DNA from: Flavobacterium sp. M31R6
GTDB taxonomy: Bacteria; Bacteroidota; Bacteroidia; Flavobacteriales; Flavobacteriaceae
Length of the DNA stretch: 64,000 nt
Direction of reading: 5' to 3'
NCBI RefSeq assembly: GCF_013284035.1
Contig: NZ_CP054141.1
Coordinates: 3,782,001 to 3,846,000, forward strand
The translations under genes were made by a program, and so were the position numbers. The notes below the pieces were generated by a model. The model had not been told where the DNA came from. It saw only the letters and a program-made list of their open reading frames with translations, and searched no databases. Positions 36,260 through 49,477 of the stretch are shown here, in pieces (the stretch's first letter is position 1; each line of letters begins with the position of its first letter).

Positions 36260-37723
36260 TTATTTAACTGGAATATTTTTTAAAATTTCCAATACAAATT
36301 TCCAATATTTTTGGGCAGAAGAAATACTTGCTCTTTCATCGGGTGAATGTGCACCATGAATAGTTGGTCCAAAAGAAATCATATCCATATCAGGATAGTT
36401 TGTTCCTAAAATTCCACATTCTAATCCGGCGTGACAAGCCGCTACATTTGGTTTTTCACCGTTTTGTTTTTCATAAATGGAAACCAAAACATCTAATATT
36501 TCAGACTTAGGATTTGGTGACCAACCTGGATATGAACCAGAGAATTCAACTTCACAACCCATTAATTCAAATGCTGAACGCAAAGCATTGGCCATATCAA
36601 ATTTGGACGATTCCACAGAAGAACGTGTCAAACATTGAACAGAAAGTTTTCCCTCTCCCAGCGTTACTTTTGCAATATTATTAGAAGTTTCAACTAGATT
36701 GTCAAAATCTGCACTCATTCTATAAACGCCATTGTGAGCGGTATACATCGCTCTAACGAAATAAAACTGCGCTATCGTTGGCATTACAGTTGCTGGTACA
36801 GTGTCTAATTTTTCGAAAACAACTTCCAAATTTGGTTCCGTTGTTTGAAATTCCGCTTTGATTTCGTTTACAATTTGTTGCATATCAAATACAAAAGCCT
36901 CGTCGTAAACAGCTGCGATAATTACTTTTGCTGTGCTTTCACGCGGAATCGCATTACGAAGACTCCCGCCATTGATTTCAGAAATTTGCAATCCAAAATT
37001 ATCAAAACCATCAAATAATAAACGGTTCATAATTTTGTTGGCATTCCCCAAACCTTTGTGAATATCCATTCCTGAATGTCCTCCGTTTAATCCTTTTACT
37101 TTTATAGAATAAGCAACCGAACCTTCTGGCGTTTCCTCTTCATCATACTCTGCAGTGGCGGTAACATCGATTCCCCCGGCACACCCAATACCAATTTCAT
37201 CATCCTCTTCGGTATCCAAATTCAATAAAATATCTCCTCTAAGAATTCCACCTTTTAGATTCAAAGCACCAGTCATTCCAGTTTCTTCGTCAATTGTAAA
37301 CAAAGCTTCAATAGCAGGATGCGGAATATCTTTACTTTCTAAAATTGCCATAATAGTTGCAACACCAAGACCATTATCGGCGCCAAGTGTAGTTCCTCTA
37401 GCACGAACCCAATCCCCATCTACATACATATCGATTCCTTGAGTATCAAAATCAAAAACCGTATCGGAGTTTTTTTGGTGTACCATATCCAAATGTCCCT
37501 GTAATACAAGGGCTTTTCTGTTTTCCATTCCTGGAGTTGCAGGTTTGCGAATAATCACGTTTCGGATTTCATCTTCAAAAGTTTCTAGTCCCAAACTGGT
37601 ACCGAAGTCTTTCATAAACTCAATTACACGTTCTTCTTTTTTGGAAGGACGAGGTACCGCATTCAAATCGGCAAATTTGTTCCAAAGTGCTTTTGGTTCT
37701 AGATTTCTTATCTCTTGACTCAT
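36260..37723 (-). CDS. pepD: Aminoacyl-histidine dipeptidase (M20 family)
   Basis: 487 residues. Zinc ligands are in QGHLDMVHQK (about 86), GADNGLGVA, DEETGMTGAL and DTEEDDE, with the late histidine in SFGPTIHGAHSPDE. PepD cleaves Xaa-His dipeptides in the cytosol with two zinc ions. A -7-like TAACTTTG lies upstream on the minus strand (37770-37777). Confidence 0.95.
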   Translation of the reverse strand: MSQEIRNLEPKALWNKFADLNAVPRPSKKEERVIEFMKDFGTSLGLETFEDEIRNVIIRKPATPGMENRKALVLQGHLDMVHQKNSDTVFDFDTQGIDMYVDGDWVRARGTTLGADNGLGVATIMAILESKDIPHPAIEALFTIDEETGMTGALNLKGGILRGDILLNLDTEEDDEIGIGCAGGIDVTATAEYDEEETPEGSVAYSIKVKGLNGGHSGMDIHKGLGNANKIMNRLLFDGFDNFGLQISEINGGSLRNAIPRESTAKVIIAAVYDEAFVFDMQQIVNEIKAEFQTTEPNLEVVFEKLDTVPATVMPTIAQFYFVRAMYTAHNGVYRMSADFDNLVETSNNIAKVTLGEGKLSVQCLTRSSVESSKFDMANALRSAFELMGCEVEFSGSYPGWSPNPKSEILDVLVSIYEKQNGEKPNVAACHAGLECGILGTNYPDMDMISFGPTIHGAHSPDERASISSAQKYWKFVLEILKNIPVK

Positions 37724-37869
37724 TCTGTTGTATATTTTTTAATTAAAAACGTTTAAAATAATAAAACCTCAAAGTTACAAACTCCAAAGCTAGTTTTATA
37801 AAAGTTTTAATTTATTTTAAAATAAATAATCCACCAAAATTTGTTTCTTTACAATACAATTTATAAAAA

Positions 37870-38931
37870 ATGAAACGAAGTTACATTCTCCCCTTATTCT
37901 TGTTGGTTCAAATCATAATTCTAAAAATCATTCGGTTTTCCCCAGAATGTGTAGAACGTTTTTACAGCAACGGATTGTATGTTTATCTATCAAAATTTTC
38001 GAGAATTGTTTTGGGAAAAATTCCTTTTTCAATAGGTGATTGTATTTATTTTATTCTGATTTTACTCGTTTTAAAATGGTTTTGGAAAAACAGAAAGTCT
38101 TGGAAAGAAGAATGGAAAAATAATCTCTTAACTATTTTGAGCGTTCTTTCTGTGTTTTATTTTTTCTTTCATTTCCTTTGGGCCTTGAATTATTATCGTG
38201 AACCGTTGTTCGAAAAAATGAACATTGAAAGGGATTATACCGATGCCGATTTATTGACTTTTACCAAAAAATTAATTGCAAAAACGAATGCAATCCAAAG
38301 TCAAATCACAAAAAACGACAGTCTGAAAGTAGTATTCCCGTATACTCAAAATCAGGTTTTTGAAATGAATCAAAATGGGTATAAGAACCTATCTAGAGAA
38401 TATGATTTTTTCACCTATTCGCATTTGAGTATTAAGAAATCCCTTTTTAGTTTGCCCCTCACCTATATGGGTTTTGGAGGCTACCTAAATCCATTTACCA
38501 ATGAAGCGCAGGTCAATTATTTAGGTCCAATGTACAGTTTCCCGATGACTACCAATCATGAAATGGCGCATCAGATGGGATATGCCAGCGAGAGTGAATG
38601 CAATTTTATTGGTTTTCTGTCTTCTATAAAAAATGATAATCTGTATTTTCAATATTCAGGATATTGTATGGCTTTGCGCTATTGTCTGGCTAATTGGCAA
38701 GTTCGAAATGAAGAAACATTAAAACAATTACTCAAAACCGTTCATCCTGGTATTTTGAAAAATTATCAAGAAAGTCAGGATTTTTGGGAGCAATACCAAA
38801 CACCAATTGAAACGGGTTTTCATATTTTTTACGATCGTTTCCTAAAAATTAACCAACAAAAAGACGGTATGGACAGTTATAGCAAATTTGTGAATTTAAT
38901 GGTGAATTATTATAAAACTAGGGCATTGTGA
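37870..38931 (+). CDS. DUF3810 membrane-anchored putative metallopeptidase
   Basis: 353 residues. Three hydrophobic segments occupy about 1-125; the soluble remainder holds TNHEMAHQMGYASESECNFIGF, an HExxH zinc motif (about 233-237) with a later glutamate, as in DUF3810 and gluzincin-like enzymes. A cell-envelope peptidase is plausible but untested for this protein. Downstream lies family 1 copy B. Confidence 0.85.
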   Translation: MKRSYILPLFLLVQIIILKIIRFSPECVERFYSNGLYVYLSKFSRIVLGKIPFSIGDCIYFILILLVLKWFWKNRKSWKEEWKNNLLTILSVLSVFYFFFHFLWALNYYREPLFEKMNIERDYTDADLLTFTKKLIAKTNAIQSQITKNDSLKVVFPYTQNQVFEMNQNGYKNLSREYDFFTYSHLSIKKSLFSLPLTYMGFGGYLNPFTNEAQVNYLGPMYSFPMTTNHEMAHQMGYASESECNFIGFLSSIKNDNLYFQYSGYCMALRYCLANWQVRNEETLKQLLKTVHPGILKNYQESQDFWEQYQTPIETGFHIFYDRFLKINQQKDGMDSYSKFVNLMVNYYKTRAL

Positions 38932-39021
38932 GTTGATAGTTGTTGGTTTTGTATTGTCAATTTTGGATGTTAAAGACATTTTTTTTCCTTTGAAAAGGTC
39001 TTATGAAAAACAAAATTTCTG

Positions 39022-39125
39022 GATTAGCCCCGATGGAAGGGAAAATCCTTTTTGAGAACTTTGTCAAAGTTTTGAACTTTGACAAAGTTCTCAAAAAGAT
39101 TGGAATGACAGCGGGAGGAATGTTA
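39022..39125 (+). repeat. Family 1 structured repeat, copy B
   Basis: GGATTAGCCCCGATGGAAGG, then GAAAATC, then a perfect 24-bp hairpin (39048-39071 and 39075-39098, loop TTG), then GATTGGAATGACAGCGGGAGG. The long stem is unlike the short GC-rich stems of copies A and C. Confidence 0.8.
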
Positions 39126-39222
39126 TTATGAATGATTGATTTGTGCTCCTAATTATTATGCTTATTTAAAATAAAAAAGTGACGTTTTGTAACAAAATGT
39201 GCGGGTGTCGTACTAATGGGAT

Positions 39223-39726
39223 ATGAGTGAAAATCTAGAACCTTCTTTTGTCAAGCAATTGCAAGAAAACCAGAATATAATCCACAAGATTTGTCGATTG
39301 TATACTGCTGGTGAGGATGCTCATAAGGATTTGTTCCAGGAAATCACGATTCAGTTGTGGAAAGCTTTTCCAAAATTTAGAGGGGAAAGTAAATTTTCGA
39401 CTTGGGCTTATCGAGTCGCCTTGAATACGGCAATTACTTTGTATCGAAAGAGTAAGCGCAGCATTGCAACCGTTGAGTACGAAGGGAGACAACATTTTAC
39501 GCATGACATAGAATATAATTATGAGGAAGAGGAGCAGTTGAAATTGATGTACCAAGCAGTTTATCAGCTCAATGATATTGAAAAAGCGTTAGTATTTATG
39601 TATTTGGAAGACAAGGATTATACCGAAATATCGGAAACTTTAGGGATTAGTGAAGTGAATGCAAGGGTAAAAATGAATCGAATAAAAGGGAAATTAAAAA
39701 AAATATTAAATCCATTAGGCGTATGA
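39223..39726 (+). CDS. ECF-type sigma-70 family RNA polymerase sigma factor
   Basis: 167 residues with region 2 (about 15-80; DLFQEITIQLWKAFPKFRGESKFSTWAYRVALN) and region 4 (about 110-160; a helix-turn-helix in DYTEISETLGISEVNARVKMNR). Its stop overlaps the start of the membrane protein gene by 4 nt, the arrangement of a sigma factor with its membrane regulator. Confidence 0.92.
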   Translation: MSENLEPSFVKQLQENQNIIHKICRLYTAGEDAHKDLFQEITIQLWKAFPKFRGESKFSTWAYRVALNTAITLYRKSKRSIATVEYEGRQHFTHDIEYNYEEEEQLKLMYQAVYQLNDIEKALVFMYLEDKDYTEISETLGISEVNARVKMNRIKGKLKKILNPLGV

Positions 39727-40376
39727 AAGAGTTGGATTTATTGAAAAAAGACTGGAAAAAGAACGCAGCTTCTTTTGAGCAGGTATCGGAAAATGAAATT
39801 TACAAAATGATTCATAAAAAATCATCTTCGGTAGTGAAGTGGATTTTTATAGTGAGTATCATAGAACTTGGATTAGGGTTGGTATTGGGATTGGCCTTAT
39901 CGTTTACCAAATACGATGAGAAAAACGTGGAATTAATTAAACATTTGGGTGTTTATGGCTACTATATAGCCGCAACTGTCCTACTGTATGCTGTTATTCT
40001 GTATTTTATTTTCAAGTTTTATACTATGTATCGTAAAATTGCGGTTGATGACAATACCAAAAAACTTATTTCAACGATATTAAAAACGAGAAAAGTAGTG
40101 AAGCAATACATCGCGTTTAACTTATCGTTTTTTGCTGTGTTTTTTATTGTTTTTGGAGGCTATTTATTTTACGAAGGCTATTTGGAAGGAGCTTCAAAAA
40201 ATGGCGTGATTCATCCCGAAATGCCTTTACACATTGCCTTGATATCCTTGATTGTATTAATTTTGGCTACAGCGATTTTTACCTTTGCATTCTGGTTGAT
40301 TTACAAATTAATCTATGGTATTTTATTAAAGCGTTTGCAGAATAACTTCGAAGAATTGAAAAAAATTGATTTATAA
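39723..40376 (+). CDS. Four-helix membrane protein, probable partner of the ECF sigma factor
   Basis: 217 residues. A cytosolic N-terminus (about 1-40; LLKKDWKKNAASFEQVSE) precedes four hydrophobic helices near 43-62, 80-102, 130-152 and 178-202, and a charged tail. The N-terminal part has no recognisable zinc anti-sigma motif. The 4-nt overlap with the sigma gene supports an anti-sigma or sensor role, which is inference. Confidence 0.7.
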   Translation: MKELDLLKKDWKKNAASFEQVSENEIYKMIHKKSSSVVKWIFIVSIIELGLGLVLGLALSFTKYDEKNVELIKHLGVYGYYIAATVLLYAVILYFIFKFYTMYRKIAVDDNTKKLISTILKTRKVVKQYIAFNLSFFAVFFIVFGGYLFYEGYLEGASKNGVIHPEMPLHIALISLIVLILATAIFTFAFWLIYKLIYGILLKRLQNNFEELKKIDL

Positions 40377-40404
40377 AAAAAAGAGACAAATGTCTCTTTT
40401 TTTT
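40375..40404. terminator. Bidirectional terminator after the sigma/membrane protein pair
   Basis: 14-bp arms with GAGACA/TGTCTC core and A/T runs on both sides, between converging genes. Confidence 0.85.
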
Positions 40405-41213
40405 TTAATATTCCCATTGTCTCTTTTTATTCAGCTCTTCTTGCTCCTGCAATTCTTCTAGTGGAATGACTTTCAGGAAAGATGGATGTTGCTCGATTGC
40501 GTATTCAACCATTTCAACAATTTCATCAATGGAATCATTATCATAATCAATAGCCAAAGGCTCTTTGATGACAAGTGACTGAAGAATACCCTTCTTTTTC
40601 ATATACAATCCTTTCTTGCAAAACGAGCGTCGAAAACCATCAATTACAATTGGCACAACTATAGGTCTGTGTTGTTTTATGATGTGTGCAGTTCCTTTTC
40701 GAACTGGCTTAAAAGACTTGGTTGTTCCTTGCGGAAAAGTAATTACCCAACATCAGCCAATGCAATCTTAATATTCTCCGTGTCATTTGGATTTACATCC
40801 TTTTTTTCGGTTACATCTTGCCCTTTAGCTCGCCAAGTACGCTCAACGGTAATTGCACCTGCATAAGCCATAATCCTAGGCAATAAACCTGCATGCATTG
40901 TCTCTTTAGCTGCTACATAATAAATATTCAATTTTGGGTTCCACATATACCAAACATTTTTTATGGAATCTTCACGCCCGCTTAAACTGGCATTAAACAC
41001 ATGAAACATCGCTGTTACATCTGCAAAATAAGTTTGGTGATTAGAAATAAAAAGAACGTTTGTATCAGGAAGTTTTTTAATAATTTCAGAACCTTCAATT
41101 TGCAGTTCATTAAAACCACGATAACGTCTGTGGCTAATAAATCCGAAGATTCTAATTAACCATTTTTTTATAAATAGTATGTGTCCAAAAGGATTTCGTT
41201 TAAATAATCCCAT
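40405..41213 (-). pseudogene. 1-acylglycerol-3-phosphate acyltransferase-like gene, frameshifted
   Basis: Two adjoining minus-strand frames together make one plsC-type protein of about 269 residues. The first (41213 to 40743) holds the HxxxxD motif NHQTYFAD; the second continues with VITFPQGTTKSFKPVRKGTA. They are joined if one G is added in GATGTTGGG near 40750, giving ADGWVITFPQ. PlsC-type enzymes acylate lysophosphatidate in the membrane. Either a real loss of function, a reversible frameshift or a sequence error. Confidence 0.85.
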
Positions 41214-41310
41214 AAGATTGATTGTTTGTTTTTAGATTTGGGATTGCAAAATTACGATTATTTTTCCTTTTTTAATATTAAAAGGCGATGCTTTTAACAA
41301 AACTAACCAT

Positions 41311-41970
41311 TCAAAAATTGATTTTATTCAAAACAGAATTCAAAACAATTTTTAATTCGCTTAACATCATGGCTGTCGCTCCCCAAACAATGTGATCCTC
41401 AATTTTAAACGCAGGCACCTCAATGGATTTTGCATAAGATGTTGTCATTTCTGTATTGACTACAATGGAATCACTTAAAAAAGTAGTCAATGGCAATTCA
41501 ATTATGTCTGCTACTTCGCTAGGATCAGGATAAAAAGCTATTTCATCCCTGCAAATTCCCAAAAAAGGGTAAACCATAAAATTACTCGGAGGTATGTATA
41601 AATGGGTAAACGCTTTTAGCACTTCAATTTTATCCTGATGAATTCCGATTTCCTCGTAGGTTTCTCTTAATGCTGTTTGCATAAAATTGGCATCTTCCTG
41701 TTCATACTTCCCTCCCGGAAAAGCTATTTGGGAAGAATGAACTCCTTTGTATGAATTTCGAACAATCAAAACCAAATGAGTTATACTGTCTTTAGGATAA
41801 AATAACATCATAACTGCAGCATTTCTTGGCTTTATTTCATTAAAATTTATTTTTTTTGTAATTTCAAGACGCTGTTGCGGTACCATAACATTATGGGCAG
41901 CCTCACCAGGAAGATTTACAGCATCCAAATGAGGAACAATTTGTAAAAAATCTTGAAAATCCATAATCAA
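41311..41970 (-). CDS. NUDIX hydrolase, CoA pyrophosphatase type
   Basis: 219 residues. The NUDIX box is PGGKYEQED...TALRETYEEIGI (about 90-115), with the spacing used by CoA diphosphatases, which cleave CoA to phosphopantetheine and 3',5'-ADP. It is read divergently from the DUF4268 gene, whose promoter overlaps its 5' end. Confidence 0.9.
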   Translation of the reverse strand: MIMDFQDFLQIVPHLDAVNLPGEAAHNVMVPQQRLEITKKINFNEIKPRNAAVMMLFYPKDSITHLVLIVRNSYKGVHSSQIAFPGGKYEQEDANFMQTALRETYEEIGIHQDKIEVLKAFTHLYIPPSNFMVYPFLGICRDEIAFYPDPSEVADIIELPLTTFLSDSIVVNTEMTTSYAKSIEVPAFKIEDHIVWGATAMMLSELKIVLNSVLNKINF

Positions 41971-41982
41971 AGGTTATTTTTG
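41953..41982 (+). promoter_or_regulatory. Promoter of the DUF4268-endonuclease III unit
   Basis: TTG (41953-41955), 19 nt, TATTTTTG (41975-41982), consensus spacing, about 75 nt before the DUF4268 ATG. It overlaps the start of the divergent NUDIX gene. Confidence 0.65.
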
Positions 41983-42056
41983 CAAATAAAATAATATCTA
42001 AATATACTTTAGAAATAAGTGCCAAACAAATTTTTAAACATCCAAAACCCAACAAT

Positions 42057-42494
42057 ATGTACAGCAAAGAAGAAAATCAAAAACTAAAACACGAATTTTG
42101 GGTCGAATTTGCACAAAAATATCCAAGAAAATGGGTCTTGTATGATACTAAAATCAAAGATTTCTCTTTTAAATTTTATGTCGAAAACACCAAAGCCCAA
42201 GTACATATCGATATCGAAATGAGAAATGCAGAATTGCGTATTCAATATTTTGAAAAACTCCAAGCATTAAAAAACATACTCGAGGAAGAATTTGTCAAAG
42301 ATTTGGTTTTTGAAAAAAACCACACTCTAGAAAACGGAAAAACCATTAGCCGTGTTTGGGTCGAGAAACTAAATGTTAGTGTAAGCAACCGCAAGTATTG
42401 GGATGAGATATTTGATTTTTTCCATGAAAAAATGAATGCTCTGGAACTATTTTACTTCGAGTACGATGAATTTATAAAAGATATTGAGATCTAA
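42057..42494 (+). CDS. DUF4268 protein
   Basis: 145 residues, a single DUF4268 domain (FWVEFAQKYPRKWVLYDTKIKDFSFKF; ISRVWVEKLNVSVSNRKYWDEIF). The fold is related to restriction-endonuclease-like domains, but no catalytic set can be read here. Cytosolic, function unknown. It shares a transcript with the endonuclease III gene. Confidence 0.85.
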   Translation: MYSKEENQKLKHEFWVEFAQKYPRKWVLYDTKIKDFSFKFYVENTKAQVHIDIEMRNAELRIQYFEKLQALKNILEEEFVKDLVFEKNHTLENGKTISRVWVEKLNVSVSNRKYWDEIFDFFHEKMNALELFYFEYDEFIKDIEI

Positions 42495-42584
42495 GATTGC
42501 TGATTAACGAGTGCTGATTTGAGATTTAAAGCAGCAGAACGAAATCTACAATCAAAAATCGTTAATCCTAAATCAAAAATCAAA

Positions 42585-43229
42585 ATGGATTTATTTAGAG
42601 AAACAAATGATTGGGAGACTAAATTAACCCCAATTCTAGAAAGATACAAAGACCGAAAACATCCACTAGATTACCAAAATCTATATCAACTGGTCGTTAT
42701 GGTCGTCCTTTCGGCTCAAGATTCGGATGCCAACATTAACAAAATAGCCCCTTCCTTGTTTGAAATTTTTCCTAATATGGAAAGTCTGTCTGTTTCGAAT
42801 GTTGATGCATTAATCCCGCATATTTCCAAAGTTAGAAATTTTGGCACCAAAGCCAACTGGTTAATCGAGATTGTACAAACAGTCCAAAAAGACGAAAATA
42901 TTCCACTCACCATGGAGCATTTAACCGCTTTGAAAGGAATTGGACGAAAATCCGCTAACGTTATCATGCGAGAAGCAGGAGTTCCTGCAGAAGGTATCAT
43001 TGCCGATTTACACGTTATTCGTGTCACTCCAAGAATTGGATTAATCTCGGAGACACAGGACGGTAATAAAGTCGAAAAACAACTTATGCAAATTTTGCCA
43101 AAAAACATTTGGAGAGAAATTGGTATGGCTATTTCATTTTTAGGTAGAGAAATTTGCAGACCACAGCCAAAATGTGAAATATGTCCAATTAATACAATTT
43201 GTTTGTATTATAAAACCAATAAAAAATAA
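42585..43229 (+). CDS. nth: Endonuclease III-like DNA glycosylase
   Basis: 214 residues from ATG 42585 (MDLFRETNDWE); the longer frame from 42519 runs through word-repeat DNA and is not kept. The helix-hairpin-helix LKGIGRKSANVIM carries the catalytic lysine, the aspartate is in IADLHVIRV, and four cysteines in CRPQPKCEICPINTIC hold a 4Fe-4S cluster, with C-x5-C spacing instead of the usual C-x6-C. It removes oxidised pyrimidines from DNA. Confidence 0.9.
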   Translation: MDLFRETNDWETKLTPILERYKDRKHPLDYQNLYQLVVMVVLSAQDSDANINKIAPSLFEIFPNMESLSVSNVDALIPHISKVRNFGTKANWLIEIVQTVQKDENIPLTMEHLTALKGIGRKSANVIMREAGVPAEGIIADLHVIRVTPRIGLISETQDGNKVEKQLMQILPKNIWREIGMAISFLGREICRPQPKCEICPINTICLYYKTNKK

Positions 43230-43278
43230 AGAGTTATATTCTTCTTTAAAAACTTCCCAATTTTTATCCTTATTATTA

Positions 43279-43393
43279 CGGCATGACCGCAAGGGTCGGG
43301 CTGTCCATTATATTCCCGATTAACAAAAACTACGGCAAAAAGCCTTGTTTTTCTAAATCGGGAGATGCCATTTCCATCCCTCATGCAATCACG
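43279..43393 (+). repeat. Family 2 structured repeat, copy G
   Basis: Closing stem GCATGA (43281-43286) with TCATGC (43381-43386); first hairpin GACC/GGTC (43285-43297); GGGTCGGGCTGTCC; second hairpin TCCCGATT (43314-43321) / AATCGGGA (43356-43363); then CCATCCC. Compared with copy F the closing stem has changed A-T to G-C without losing pairing. Confidence 0.75.
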
Positions 43394-43517
43394 TTTCCAT
43401 AACCGTATTTAGTATTTAATGATTAAATTTAGTATTGTCCTATAAACAAAAAAAAAGCCCCAAAGAGGAGCTGTTTTTTGTGATTTCGAAGTAAGCACTT
43501 TTTTTAAAATAACCCAA

Positions 43518-43922
43518 TTAATTCACCGTGGCCACATTTTGGTTTTTCATTTTCAGATCCCCTTTGTACACCTCGGCCACTGATTTTCTCGATAGTGTAG
43601 AAACCTCATTGTTGATCACAATCTCGTGCGTCACTTTCTTCAGATTGGTTTCCACTTCCAGGAAATAAACCCCGTCAGGAAACTCTTCAAGGCTATACGT
43701 TTTCATAATCCCTCCTTTGCCGGTGGCTATTTCAGAGTAGATTACATTATGAGATTTATCGTAGATTGTTACATTGGCTTTCTGAATCTCATTCACCGAA
43801 AAACTAATTTCTTTACCGGTTCCTTTTTTTACGTTAAGTAAAAAATCACCGTCGATTGCATAGCTACTCATCGTAGTCATCGCTACCAATACCACCAGAC
43901 TAAGTTTTAAAATCGTTTTCAT
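43518..43922 (-). CDS. Exported small beta-sandwich protein
   Basis: 134 residues with a signal peptide ending SSYAID. The mature domain (about 28-115) reads VTIYDKSHNVIYSEIATGKGG and LEEFPDGVYFLEVET, the pattern of type IX secretion sorting-like and DUF3244 beta-sandwich folds. It is too short to be a cargo protein and lacks a large passenger. It may be a chaperone or envelope protein; function unknown. Confidence 0.7.
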   Translation of the reverse strand: MKTILKLSLVVLVAMTTMSSYAIDGDFLLNVKKGTGKEISFSVNEIQKANVTIYDKSHNVIYSEIATGKGGIMKTYSLEEFPDGVYFLEVETNLKKVTHEIVINNEVSTLSRKSVAEVYKGDLKMKNQNVATVN

Positions 43923-44145
43923 AATACTGTCGTTTTAAATTAGTAATAATTTCTATTGCTAAAGTAGTATCATAATTCTGTTTAAAACACAACTGCATTT
44001 TCCGATACAAATGCTATTTTAACATTACGAAAACGATATATTACATATTAAGACAATTTAGTATCTATCTAGGGTAATTTTGAATAGTTTTTAAAATTGC
44101 TATTTTTATAAAATCCACTAAAAACCTAAAACTTTTATAAAACAA

Positions 44146-44175
44146 AAAACCCCGTTTCTTTCGAAACAGGGTTTT
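44146..44175 (-). terminator. rRNA operon terminator
   Basis: 13-bp arms with one mismatch (GAAAC/GTTTC, CCC/GGG, AAAA/TTTT) followed on the minus strand by a T-run, just after the 5S gene. Confidence 0.9.
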
Positions 44176-44181
44176 GTAAAA

Positions 44182-44290
44182 AAAGGCAGCGACATACTCT
44201 CCCACATAACTGCAGTACCATCTGCGCAGGCGGGCTTAACTACTCTGTTCGGGATGGGAAGAGGTGAGCCCCGCCGCAATAACCACCTTA
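44182..44290 (-). rRNA. rrf: 5S ribosomal RNA
   Basis: On the minus strand AAGGTGGTTATTGCGGCGG at the 5' end, the conserved CCCATCCCGAACAGAG loop, and GGGAGAGTATGTCGCTGCC at the 3' end; about 109 nt. Ends judged by the terminal helix AAGG/CCTT. Confidence 0.93.
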
Positions 44291-44329
44291 AGTCGTTAGT
44301 TGCTTTGGACAACTTTTTTAATTAATAAT

Positions 44330-44362
44330 TAGCTTCGCTCCGTTCGGCTTTCGCCTCGGGTA
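44330..44362 (+). repeat. Module-like sequence in the 5S-23S spacer
   Basis: AGCTTCGCTCCGTTCGGCTT followed by TCGCCTCGGGT shares TTCGGCTTTCGCCTCG with the module of copy E. It is bordered on both sides by ATTAATAATTA words (44320-44330 and 44374-44384). Confidence 0.5.
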
Positions 44363-44466
44363 ATCATTAACCATTAATAATTAAAACTAATATCTTAACA
44401 TACTGAGATAAAGAATATAAAAAGTATTAGAAAGTTTCTCCCCCCGACTTGCATCGGGGGAAAAGG

Positions 44467-47357
<2,891 letters not shown>

Positions 47358-47479
47358 AATCGTAAAATCAATTACGACCGTTTTTTTTCGCTTTCTCTAA
47401 TAAATTAGAAAAAACTGCTTTCTACTTTTTATTATTTCTTATCTCAATATGTCAATGAACTTTTATCCTTTCGGATCTG

Positions 47480-47553
47480 TGGAGAATAACGGAGTCGAAC
47501 CGTTGACCTCCTGCGTGCAAGGCAGGCGCTCTAGCCAGCTGAGCTAATCCCCC
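47480..47553 (-). tRNA. tRNA-Ala (TGC)
   Basis: 74 nt. Seven-pair acceptor GGGGGAT/ATTCTCC, T8-A9, D arm GCTC/GAGC, anticodon loop CTTGCAC (TGC), T loop TTCGACT. In the 16S-23S spacer. Confidence 0.97.
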
Positions 47554-47645
47554 AATTTTTTGAGTTATTAGTTGTTAGTAATTAGTTATTAGTCTAACTC
47601 TTAACTTCTCAACTCTAGAATTTCCTTTTTTAAAGGTGAAAATAG

Positions 47646-47719
47646 TTGTCTCGGACAGACTCGAACTGTCGACCCCTACATTATCAGTGTAGTACTCTAA
47701 CCAGCTGAGCTACGAGACA
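47646..47719 (-). tRNA. tRNA-Ile (GAT)
   Basis: 74 nt. Acceptor TGTCTCG/CGAGACA, D arm GCTC/GAGT, anticodon loop CTGATAA (GAT), T arm GACAG-TTCGAGT-CTGTC. First tRNA after 16S. Confidence 0.95.
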
Positions 47720-47866
47720 CTCTTCATTCTTATTTTTGCGCTTTTTTTAATTTTACGCATGTTTTTTTTAAATTAACAGCAAGAGTAATATAATCTTTGT
47801 TTTTGTAACCAATAGTTCTTTTCGTCTTCTTTCCTCAGCGTGTATTACTACTAACACTAAGGCTCT

Positions 47867-49383
<1,517 letters not shown>

Positions 49384-49477
49384 TATTGCTTGCTTAATTG
49401 CTTAAGCTATTAATGTTTGACTGAAGTTCTAGTGGTTCTTTATTCAAATCTTCCGATTCTATTACTCTTATTCTTTT

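Noticed and set aside
40405..40656. A separate 83-residue gene
   Set aside because: It is the C-terminal part of the frameshifted plsC-type gene; its first residues continue the acyltransferase sequence.
42519..42584. N-terminal extension of endonuclease III
   Set aside because: It is word-repeat DNA, and the ATG at 42585 gives the normal start.
43448..43480. AAAAAGCCCC...GGAGCTGTTTTTT as a terminator
   Set aside because: The arms pair poorly; only the T-run resembles a terminator.
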